From Christensenella sp. UBA1431 (GTDB taxonomy: Bacteria; Bacillota; Clostridia; Christensenellales; UBA1431), in assembly GCA_002329665.1 (NCBI GenBank), contig DCTV01000041.1:1-24828 (forward strand): 24,828 nucleotides of DNA, in the 5' to 3' direction. The translations under genes were made by a program, and so were the position numbers. Every line of letters starts with the position of its first letter. Position 1 is the stretch's first letter. The notes beneath the pieces are model-generated. The model was not told the origin of the DNA, did not search any database, and worked only from the letters and a program-made list of their open reading frames with translations. Below, in pieces: positions 7,498 to 15,700 of this stretch.

Positions 7498-9033
7498 TCA
7501 GCCGGCGGGCTTAACCGGGTTCTGGAGCTCGTGGTCGGCAAGGGCGCGGTTGACCGCGTTGAGGTAGGAGCGCACGGACGATTCGATGATGTCGGTGCTG
7601 ATGCCCTTGCCGGCGTAGGTGTTCCCGTTGAAGGACACGCGCGTGGAGACTTCGCCCAGCGCGTCCTTGCCTTCCGTAACGGCCCGGATGACATACGACT
7701 CAAGGACCATATCGGCGCCGATACAGCGGTCGATCGCGTGGTAGCACGCGTCGATGGGTCCGTCGCCCACCGCCGCCTCGCTGACGATCTCGCCCTTGTA
7801 CCTGAGCGTGACGCTCCCGATAGGCATAATCGTATTGCCCGACTGGATCTGGAACGAAACCAGTTCGTATATCTCGGGGACTTCGACGAGTTCCGTGCCC
7901 ACGAGCGCCTCGATGTCGCGGTCGGTGACGTCCTTTTTGCGGTCGGCGAGATTCTTGAATTTCACGAAGGCTTCGTCGATCTCCTCGGCCGAGAAGCTGT
8001 ATCCCAGGTCCTTGAGCCTCTGCGCGAAAGCATGGCGGCCCGAATGTTTGCCCAGCACGATGCCGGAGGCGGTTATACCCACCGATTCGGGCGTCATGAT
8101 CTCGTAGGTGCTCGCGTTGGCCAGCACTCCGTGCTGGTGGATGCCGGCTTCGTGCTTAAACGCGTTCGCTCCCACGATGGCTTTGTTGATCTGCACGTCC
8201 ACGCCCGTGATGCTGGCCACCATGCGGCTGACGCGGGTGATGCGCTCGGTCTTGATGTTGTGGCCGATCTTGTAATAGTTCGGACGCGTGGCCAGGCCCA
8301 TCACGATCTCTTCGAGCGCGGCGTTGCCCGCGCGTTCGCCCAGCCCGTTAATGGTGCATTCGACCTGGCGCGCGCCGCTCATTACGCCTGCGAGCGAATT
8401 TGCGACGGCCAGGCCCAAATCGTTGTGGCAGTGCACGGAAATCACGGCTTTTTCGATGCCTTTGACGTTTTCGCGGATGCCCTTGATCAGCGCGGCGAAC
8501 TCCTCGGGCGTCGTGTAGCCGACGGTGTCCGGGATGTTGAGGGTGGTCGCGCCCGCTTCGATGACCGCCTGCAGCACTTCGTAGAGGAATACGGGGTCGG
8601 AGCGCGTCGCGTCCTCAGGCGAGAACTCGACGTCCGCACACAGGCTGCGTGCGAGCGCGACCGAATCTGCGGCGCGGCGGAGCACGTCGTCGGGCTGCAT
8701 CCGCAGCTTGTATTCCATGTGCACGGGCGACGTTGCGATAAAGGTGTGGATACGCGGTTTTTTCGCGTCCTTGAGCGCATCCCAGCCGCGATGGATGTCG
8801 CCCTTTACGGCCCGGCACAGCGCCGCCACGGAGCACTGCACGTGGTCGCAGATTCCTTTTACGGCTTCGTAGTCGCCCGGGGACGCCGCGGGGAAGCCGC
8901 CTTCGATGCAGTCGACGCCCAGTTCTTCGAGCTGGCGGGCTATTTCGATCTTCTCCTGGAGATTGAGGTTCACTCCCGGCATCTGTTCGCCGTCGCGCAG
9001 CGTCGTATCGAAGATATAGATTTTCTCCTTCAT
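7498..9033 (-). CDS. leuA: 2-isopropylmalate synthase
   Basis: First committed enzyme of leucine synthesis, condensing acetyl-CoA with 2-oxoisovalerate. The 511 residues match a full-length LeuA. The catalytic TIM barrel carries [16 protein letters not shown] near the N-terminus, [15 protein letters not shown] (metal-binding histidines) and [14 protein letters not shown]. The C-terminal part (about residues 390-511) is the LeuA dimer domain for leucine feedback inhibition, seen at [17 protein letters not shown] and the [13 protein letters not shown] segment. AAAAGGAGGT at 9040-9049 supports the ATG at 9033 (6-nt spacing) over the one at 9036. The frame stays open to 9138, but that part is the T-box leader. 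A citramalate synthase or homocitrate synthase is less likely given length and the leuB neighbour. Confidence 0.93.
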   Translation of the reverse strand: MKEKIYIFDTTLRDGEQMPGVNLNLQEKIEIARQLEELGVDCIEGGFPAASPGDYEAVKGICDHVQCSVAALCRAVKGDIHRGWDALKDAKKPRIHTFIATSPVHMEYKLRMQPDDVLRRAADSVALARSLCADVEFSPEDATRSDPVFLYEVLQAVIEAGATTLNIPDTVGYTTPEEFAALIKGIRENVKGIEKAVISVHCHNDLGLAVANSLAGVMSGARQVECTINGLGERAGNAALEEIVMGLATRPNYYKIGHNIKTERITRVSRMVASITGVDVQINKAIVGANAFKHEAGIHQHGVLANASTYEIMTPESVGITASGIVLGKHSGRHAFAQRLKDLGYSFSAEEIDEAFVKFKNLADRKKDVTDRDIEALVGTELVEVPEIYELVSFQIQSGNTIMPIGSVTLRYKGEIVSEAAVGDGPIDACYHAIDRCIGADMVLESYVIRAVTEGKDALGEVSTRVSFNGNTYAGKGISTDIIESSVRSYLNAVNRALADHELQNPVKPAG

Positions 9034-9050
9034 CATACTACCTCCTTTTG

Positions 9051-9350
9051 GTTTAAAAAACAAAACCTCCGTCCCAATTAGGACGAAGGATTCTTCGCTG
9101 TACCACCTAATCGTGTTCCTGCCGAAAAGCAAACGCACGTGTTTTGCAGATACGGAAAGAAGCGCGGCGTTCTTTCGATATCGCTCCCCCTGTAACGGCG
9201 GGGATTTCCGTCCGGGCCTACTCGCGCCTTAGCGCTTTTAGCCGGAAGCTCCGGGATGAGGTCCCGAATGCGCTTCATACGACGATTTGCACCAGACATC
9301 GTCTCTCTGGATCTTTTCGGCACAAACGGGGATTCCTGTCATCGCTGACA
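9051..9350 (-). promoter_or_regulatory. T-box leader, leucine type, upstream of leuA
   Basis: An RNA switch that reads uncharged tRNA and lets transcription of leuA-leuB proceed when leucine is short. On the minus strand the leader shows the conserved parts in order: AGCGATGA-CAGGAA near 9344-9330, CCAGAGAGAC with the distal GGTGCAAA loop of stem I, a specifier region GGGACCTCATCCCGGAGC with CTC (Leu) at 9260-9258, then the T-box AGGTGGTACAGCG at 9108-9096. Its TGGT (9105-9102) would pair with the ACCA end of the tRNA. The T-box differs slightly from the usual AGGGTGGNACCGCG. A terminator follows at 9055-9089. Leucine is assigned from CTC in the specifier position and from the downstream genes; the codon was placed by eye. 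Confidence 0.88.
9055..9089 (-). terminator. T-box-controlled intrinsic terminator
   Basis: On the minus strand CCTTCGTCC (9089-9081) pairs with GGACGGAGG (9074-9066, one G-U pair) across a 6-nt loop and is followed by TTTTGTTTTTT. The 5' arm adjoins the T-box sequence, so the alternative antiterminator fold is possible. It ends 22 nt before the leuA start. Confidence 0.85.
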
Positions 9351-9365
9351 TTATGAATTTCTGGT

Positions 9366-9395
9366 ATGATACCATGGAGCGTTTGGCGTTGTCAA
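9366..9395 (-). promoter_or_regulatory. Promoter of the leuA-leuB T-box transcript
   Basis: TTGACA (9395-9390) and TATCAT (9371-9366) are spaced by 18 nt on the minus strand, just upstream of the T-box start. A small hairpin TAAGCG-AAAT-CGCTTA (9411-9396) abuts the -35 box, and the response regulator gene ends 25 nt before it. Read-through from the NRPS operon into this unit is therefore conceivable but would still meet the T-box terminator. Confidence 0.6.
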
Positions 9396-9419
9396 TAAGC
9401 GATTTCGCTTAGCTCCGGT

Positions 9420-10931
9420 TCAACGCAGGAAATCGGGGGCCGTAACATTTTTCTTGAGGTCTTCGTCCGCCTGAAGCATTTTTAAAAACACCCGGACCAT
9501 CTCCGCGTCGAACTGCGTTCCGGCGCCCTGTTCAAGCTGACGGATGGCGGCCTGGAGGCTGAGTTGCGAACGGTAGTGGCGGTCGGAGGTCATAGCGTCG
9601 AACGCGTCAGCGATCGAGATGATGCGCGCGAGGTAATTGATCTGGTCTCCCTTCAGGCCGTCCGGGTAGCCTTCGCCGTCGATGCGCTCGTGGTGCTGCC
9701 GGACCAGCGGAACCACATCCTGGAACATCGAGACGGCCGAGAGGATATGCGCGCCCTTGAGCGGGTGCTTCTTGATCTCTTCGTATTCGCCGTGTTCCAG
9801 CGTGTCGCTCTTGAGCAGGATGTCGTCGGAGGTCCCTATTTTGCCTATGTCGTGGAAATAGCCGGCGATGCGCAGGTTCTCCAGGTCGGTGCCGGTTAGT
9901 GAGAGCGCCCGGCCGAGCTTGGTCGCGTAATAGGCCACGCGGTCGGAGTGGCCCCTGGTATAGACGTCCTTGGCGTCGACGGCCAGCCGCAGTACCTCGA
10001 TCGTATCCATGTACCTCGTTTTAAGCTGGGCGTAGGTCTGGTTGAGTTCGTCGTTTTTGATGTTGACCAGCGAATGCAGAAAGGCGTTGTTGATCGAGGA
10101 TGCCGCCTGGTTCGCGTACAGGGCAAGCAGCTGCGTGCCTTCCGTGGAATGCTGCCCCTCTACGTAGAGGACGCCTATGGAGTTGAGATATTCGTTTTCC
10201 AGCGGAAAGATGGTGCCGTTCTCCATTTCGACCCGTTTTCCGTTGGTGCGCGCAAAACCGATGTTTTCCATCATGATGGGGTCGAGCATCTCCGTGAACC
10301 GGTTGATCGGCACATGGTACGCGCCGATGCCCCTGAAGATGCTCTTGTTTGCGTTGCCCGATTCGGCGAGGTCGTCGATGAGGATGAACGCGTCCTTGCT
10401 GTTGACCAGGGGGAGTATCTGCCTGAGTATCTCCTCGAGGATGTTCCCGATCGGCTGGAGCTGGTAGATTTTGGGCACGGCGCCCAGTATGCTGTTGAGC
10501 CCGTCGCGGAACTTTTGTATTGTGCGCATTTGTCCAATCGATTTAATACCGGACTCGACAAGTAACAGCAACTGATCCAGCCGGTCGCTCTTCTCGCAGT
10601 AGGCCTGGATGTCCAGCGCCTTGATGGTGCTCAGCGGCGGCGCGAGGTCCTTGTGGCCCGTGAGCAGCAGGATATAGAGTTCCTTGTTGGTCTTGCGAAT
10701 CATTTCGACGACGGCGTCGCCGTGCAGCGGCTCCATGAAATAGTCCAGGATGAGCAGGTCGTAATGGCTTTGGGAAAGTTCCTCGAGCCCGTCCATGGGG
10801 TTAATAAAGCCTTTGCTGGCATATCCGTTGCGTTGCAGCAAAGCGGAGACGCTGTCGATGATGCCTTGTTCGTCATCGATTACCATGATGCTGATTTCGT
10901 TGTTGATGGGCGCATAGGGCCTTTTGCGCAT
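9420..10931 (-). CDS. Response regulator with REC, DUF3369-like and HD-GYP domains
   Basis: Signal-output protein predicted to hydrolyse cyclic di-GMP when phosphorylated. Of 503 residues, 13-130 form a receiver domain (acidic pocket D19/D20, phospho-acceptor D63 in LILDYF, T91, K114). Residues 135-295 resemble the DUF3369/GAF-like linker common in this architecture (FRDGLNSILGAVPKIYQL onward). Residues 305-490 are an HD-GYP domain with GHSDRVAYY, HD at 360-361 in FHDIGKIG, KKHP, HHERIDGEGYPDGL (GYP at 421-423) and ISIADAFDAMTSDRHYR. All metal ligands expected for an active phosphodiesterase appear present. There is no DNA-binding domain. The ATG lies 6 nt after the histidine kinase stop, with AAGGAG inside the last kinase codons, so translation is coupled and the two form a cognate pair at the end of the NRPS operon. 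Confidence 0.9.
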   Translation of the reverse strand: MRKRPYAPINNEISIMVIDDEQGIIDSVSALLQRNGYASKGFINPMDGLEELSQSHYDLLILDYFMEPLHGDAVVEMIRKTNKELYILLLTGHKDLAPPLSTIKALDIQAYCEKSDRLDQLLLLVESGIKSIGQMRTIQKFRDGLNSILGAVPKIYQLQPIGNILEEILRQILPLVNSKDAFILIDDLAESGNANKSIFRGIGAYHVPINRFTEMLDPIMMENIGFARTNGKRVEMENGTIFPLENEYLNSIGVLYVEGQHSTEGTQLLALYANQAASSINNAFLHSLVNIKNDELNQTYAQLKTRYMDTIEVLRLAVDAKDVYTRGHSDRVAYYATKLGRALSLTGTDLENLRIAGYFHDIGKIGTSDDILLKSDTLEHGEYEEIKKHPLKGAHILSAVSMFQDVVPLVRQHHERIDGEGYPDGLKGDQINYLARIISIADAFDAMTSDRHYRSQLSLQAAIRQLEQGAGTQFDAEMVRVFLKMLQADEDLKKNVTAPDFLR

Positions 10932-10937
10932 CTGCCT

Positions 10938-12767
10938 TTACTCCTTTCCGGTATCGAACGGGGGGAGGGAGATGTAAAATGTCGTGCCTTTCCCCAGTTC
11001 GGTATCGAACCACATGTTTCCGCGGAACATACCCTTTATGGTGCTGTAGGACATGTAAAGGCCAAGGCCTGTGCCGTGCTTGCCTTTCGTCGTGATCATT
11101 TCCTTGAATAGCAGGTCCCTGACCTTGTCGCTTATGCCCTTTCCATGGTCGCTTATTGCGATGAGCGTGCCTTCGGCCTGTTTCGTAACTCTTATCTCAA
11201 TCGTACCTTCCCGTCCTTCATACGACTGAATGGCGTTTATGATGATGTTGTCGAGTATCTGGACCAGGCTGTTGATGTCTCCGCGGATCAGGGTTTTTTG
11301 GTCTACTTCGATGTATTTTTTCAGGTGGCAACAGTTTTTGATGAGTTCGTGCTTCATCAAAATATCGACGCGCTTCAACAGGGACCCTACGGTGAACGAA
11401 CCCTGCGTGTCGATATTGAACTGTGCCGCCTGATCCTTGACTGTCGTAATAATATCGGACATATATGCCATATGCGTCTTCATCTTCATGAGCCAGTCGT
11501 GCATCTCCTCCGCGATCTCGTGGTGGTCCTTAGTCGTGACCTCTTTATCCTCGATGGAGTCGTCGTATTCCTTCACGAGATACTGCAACTGGTCTATTCC
11601 GCCGGAAACGGAGAAGATCGGCGTTTTCAGGTTATGCGCTATGCCGCCGATGAGTTGGCCCAGCGAAGCCAGTCGCTGCCTTTCGAGCAAAACGGCCTGG
11701 TTTTCCTGGATCGTGTTGAAATCCTTCACATGCTGCGTAATATCCTTTAGCAGTATGATGATCGCGATACAGTGTTTGCCCGAAACGATAGGCGTGAACT
11801 CTATGGAGAAATGCATCTCGCTGTCGTTAAGCTCAAAATGGCGTTCTATTGATATCGTTTGCTGCGATTGAGCGGTTTTCCTGATGATGTCCATAAGCTT
11901 ATCCGGGTCGATGCCCAGCGAAGGGGTGTCGACAATTACATTATACAGGTTATTGTGTCTTTGTATAGCGATTACCGACGAAAAACTGTCTTTTAACGTT
12001 TTGTTATAGTCGATAATGTTCATATCCGGATCGATCACGATATAGCTATCCGATATTCGGTTCACAATGGTCTGCAGCGCAACGGGCGTGACCTTGAGCA
12101 GGTTGAAGCGGGTCATCGCAAAGACGTATAGCGTAATGGTTATGGAAAAGGCGGTCGGTGTCGAGTAAATCGTGAAGCCGGGTACCCCCAGCGTGTAGCA
12201 GATATTTACCGCCAACGGTATGAATGTGCCTGCGGTGACGAGGAAAGCCTGCGGCGAAAGCCGCCCGAGGTTTTTGATCGCGAACCTGATAAGGTAAAAA
12301 ATGCCGCCCAACAGGCACGCATAGGAATAAAAGGAATGTACGTAAAAATAGGGTCCGATCTCCACCGGAACGCCGGGAGCGGGCGAGTAACTGATGTAAA
12401 ACAGGTGGTGGAGGTCGTTTGTGAAAACCATGATGATCGTTATCACGGGGATGATGAACAGGAGCAGTTCCTTCCAGGAAAACGGGTGGTCCGCATGCAC
12501 ATAATGGTAACAGATAAGCAGAAAACTCACGGGTGTGAGGCATATGCCGAAATATACAACACTTTCGAAAATCAGGTATATTTGATTTCCCTCATTGAAG
12601 AAGACCACCTCGAGCATTACGGCGACCGACCAGATGATCAGTTCGACCATCGATATTAGGAACAGGTAGTGCAGGACTTTTTTGTTTCTGGATGCAAGGA
12701 TAAAGAAAAAAAGGAAGAAGATCAGCAACGTCGTTGCGAACAACAGGATGAATGAACTATCCAGCAA
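10938..12767 (-). CDS. Membrane sensor histidine kinase, 7TM-PAS-HATPase
   Basis: Sensor kinase of 609 residues. Residues 1-220 hold about seven hydrophobic helices resembling the N-terminal 7TM region of histidine kinases. A PAS-like domain follows (about 228-345, SYIVIDPDMNIIDYNKTLKD to IIILLKDITQH). A dimerisation helix carries the phospho-acceptor H378 (GGIAHNLKTPI). The ATPase domain (about 495-605) has the N box DNIIINAIQS, G1 DHGKGI and G2 GTGLGLYMS. The start is a TTG 12 nt after the NRPS stop, and the GGAGGG site overlaps that stop codon, so the kinase is translated from the NRPS message. The gene is AT-richer than its neighbours (sampled stretches near 40-50% GC), hinting at a different origin. 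The partner is the HD-GYP regulator that follows. The signal is unknown; the pathway product is a candidate. Confidence 0.9.
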   Translation of the reverse strand: MLDSSFILLFATTLLIFFLFFFILASRNKKVLHYLFLISMVELIIWSVAVMLEVVFFNEGNQIYLIFESVVYFGICLTPVSFLLICYHYVHADHPFSWKELLLFIIPVITIIMVFTNDLHHLFYISYSPAPGVPVEIGPYFYVHSFYSYACLLGGIFYLIRFAIKNLGRLSPQAFLVTAGTFIPLAVNICYTLGVPGFTIYSTPTAFSITITLYVFAMTRFNLLKVTPVALQTIVNRISDSYIVIDPDMNIIDYNKTLKDSFSSVIAIQRHNNLYNVIVDTPSLGIDPDKLMDIIRKTAQSQQTISIERHFELNDSEMHFSIEFTPIVSGKHCIAIIILLKDITQHVKDFNTIQENQAVLLERQRLASLGQLIGGIAHNLKTPIFSVSGGIDQLQYLVKEYDDSIEDKEVTTKDHHEIAEEMHDWLMKMKTHMAYMSDIITTVKDQAAQFNIDTQGSFTVGSLLKRVDILMKHELIKNCCHLKKYIEVDQKTLIRGDINSLVQILDNIIINAIQSYEGREGTIEIRVTKQAEGTLIAISDHGKGISDKVRDLLFKEMITTKGKHGTGLGLYMSYSTIKGMFRGNMWFDTELGKGTTFYISLPPFDTGKE

Positions 12768-12779
12768 ACCTGATCCCTC

Positions 12780-15700
12780 CTAATGCGCGAACAGCAGCGA
12801 ATGAACGAACGATCGGATGTATTCGATTTCCGGGCGGGGCCATTCGAAACCCGCGAGCGACAGGCACTCTTTCGTCTTTGTGGACGCGGGAACGATAAGG
12901 GGCGCGGGCATATCCGAGCCCGCTTCGGCCATGATCCCGGACAGGCCTTCGAGATCGCCCTTCCTGCTCAGGTCCTTGAGCAGGGCCCCGAACGCCTCGT
13001 TGGAGACGGTATCCACGTTTACTCCTTCGGCACGCATCGCACCGACCAGGTCCGAAACCGTCATATCGTGCGGATTGTAAACATGGAATACGCGCATGGT
13101 CATACCGTCGAGACGGGAAAGGGCGAGTATGGCCTGGGCGCATTTGTCTACGGGGGTCATATCCAGCGTGGCGGCGAGCATCCCCATCGGGACGCACCCC
13201 AGCGTAGCGAGCGAACGGATCCTTTGCGCGAACGCGTTGGCGTGCGGGTTGATCTGGAACTTCGCGTCCTCATACCGGCACGTCAGGTTGCCCACGCGGA
13301 AGATCCGCGCATCCAGCCCGCGGTCGATGGCGTCAAGCACCGCGCCTTCGGCCATGAATTTCGTTTTTACGTATTCATTATCCAAATAATTTTGGCCGAT
13401 ATAATAGCAGTCCTCGGAAAAGGTGCCGTTTTTGCCGGGGTCGTCCGTATAGCGTGTCCCGGAGACGCTGATGGTCGATACGTGCATCAGGGAGGCTCCC
13501 GCCTGTTCGCAGAACGCAACGACGTTTTCCGTCCCCGTTACGTTGACCTGGGTGAACAGCTCGGCGCGCCCGATGTGGCTGGTCAGCGCCGCGCAGTGGA
13601 TCACGGCGGAAACGCTTTTGCCAAGGGCTTCCCACTCTTTTTTTTGGATGCCCAGGTACCGGGAGGACACGTCGCCCTGCACGAGCCGAATGTTTTTCGT
13701 AAGCCGCTCGGAACGTTCGGCGCCGAAATAGAAGGCCAGGGTCTGTTTCAGACGCTGTGTGCTCTCGATGTGCTTGTTGTCCCGCACAAGACAGTATACG
13801 GTACTGTCGTAAGCTGTAATCAGTTCGTGAAGAATATGGACCCCCAGGTACCCCGTTGCGCCGGTGAGCAGGACGCGATCGAGCTTTACGCCGCCAAGAG
13901 GCTTGTCCGCGCGGTTGACGGCAACGTTCTTTCTTGCTTCCGGCCCCTGTTCGCCACCCTGATTTTTGGGCACTTGGCCTATGGCGTTGCAGACGGCGCG
14001 CAGCGTTTGCAGGTCGTAGAAATCCTGTGTGCGTATCCTCCAGTCGTATTGCAGAATGGCGGCCTGGACGCGGATGACGTCCAGCGAGGAACCGCCCAGT
14101 GCAAAGAAGTTGTCGTCAGGGCCGATGTTCTTCACGCCCAGTATCTTCGACCATATCCGCCGCATGATTCGTTCGTTCTTTGTCAGCGGTACATGCGTTT
14201 GGGAAGAAGTATGAACCACGTCTTCAATAGACGGCTCCGGCAAAGCTTTCCGATCGATCTTACCGTTCGAGGTGAGCGGAATGTTGTCCACCTCGATCAG
14301 GCGCGAGGGGATCATATAAGCCGGAAGTTGTTTGCCGAGATGCTCGCGTAGCTCCGAAAGATCTACCGGCTGCGACGCAGTAAAATACGCCGCTAAATAC
14401 TTATCGGTATTTGCACCGAAATCCTTTACAACGGATTCGACAATATTCGGGAAAGAACGGATCGTTGTCTCGATTTCTCCCAACTCGATACGATGGCCGT
14501 GAATTTTCACCTGATAATCCACGCGTCCCAGCATCTCTAAATCTCCGGAAGAATTCAGCCTGCACACATCGCCGGTACGGTACATGATATCTCCGGGAAC
14601 GAACGGATCCGGAAGGAACCTTTCTTTTGTAAGCTTCTCCCGGTGTATATAACCTACACTTACGCCGATACCGCTGATATACCCTTCGCCGGGCACCCCG
14701 GGCGGCACGAAATTCTGATGCTTATCCAGGACATACATGCGCATGTTAAGGATCGGATGTCCGATGGTGATCCGCGAACTCTTAGTAAGGTCTTTGACTG
14801 TGCAGTATACGGTTGCTTCGGTTGGCCCATACCAGTTAATGATCCGCGCATTTGTATGACGTTTGAGAAGCTTAAGCAGTGAGAGAGGAACCGGTTCCCC
14901 GCCAAGGGCAATGATACGTAAACGGGAAATAGCTTTTTTAAAGGACGAATCACTCATCATCAAAAGCATCCGCGTCGGCGTAGCCTGTATGTAAGCGGCC
15001 TTTTGGGTATTAAGCAAATCTGCGACAAGATGCGGTTGCTTTGATTCCTCGTCCGAACTCAGTACAACGGTACAACCGCAGAATAAGGGAACAAGCGTAT
15101 CTTCAACGAAAATATCAAATGCAACGGTTGTTATGGATACGCAGATATCTTCCGCACGAAAATTATGCACCCGCTTTGCTCCTTCATAATAGTTCAGCAG
15201 CGAAACCCGCGCTATGGCAACCCCCTTTGGGAGGCCGGTCGAACCCGACGTATAGATTACGTACGCCAAATCCCCGTGTAATTCGGGTATGCAGGGATTT
15301 GCAGCGTCCTCATAAAGCAGGATGCTGTCTGTATTCACGGTTGTTGCCAGGTATCCGTCGAAATCCGGGCAGTCTGTTAAAAGAACCGCTGCCTGGCTAT
15401 CCGATAAAACGAAACGGATTCGCTCTTTCGGGTACTCGGGGTCAATGGGCAGATACGCCGCACCAGCCTTCAAAACGCCCAGTATGCCTGCGACCAGATC
15501 GAACGAGCGGCGCAGGCACACGGCCACGATTTCGTTCCTTTGTACGCCCAGGCCGATGAGGTGCCGCGCTATTTGGTTGGCACGGTCGTTCAATTGTGCG
15601 TATGTCAGAGATGTCCCTTCCATGATGAGCGCAGGTTTTTCAGGGTGTTCGTATACGCGCTGCTCAAACAGGCCCTGAATGCTTTTCGTGCTATCCAGCT

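Noticed and set aside
7105..9081. 658-codon open frame on + across leuA and leuB
   Set aside because: It is antisense to two certain leucine genes. Its translation is rich in Arg, His, Asp and Val as expected from a GC-rich shadow, and it has no ribosome-binding site.
9034..9138. Upstream extension of LeuA
   Set aside because: These codons are the T-box antiterminator and terminator; the ribosome-binding site at 9040-9049 fixes the start.
12783..14351. 522-codon open frame on + across the NRPS reductase
   Set aside because: It lies opposite the conserved T2 and reductase domains and shows no family motif; high GC makes such antisense frames common here.
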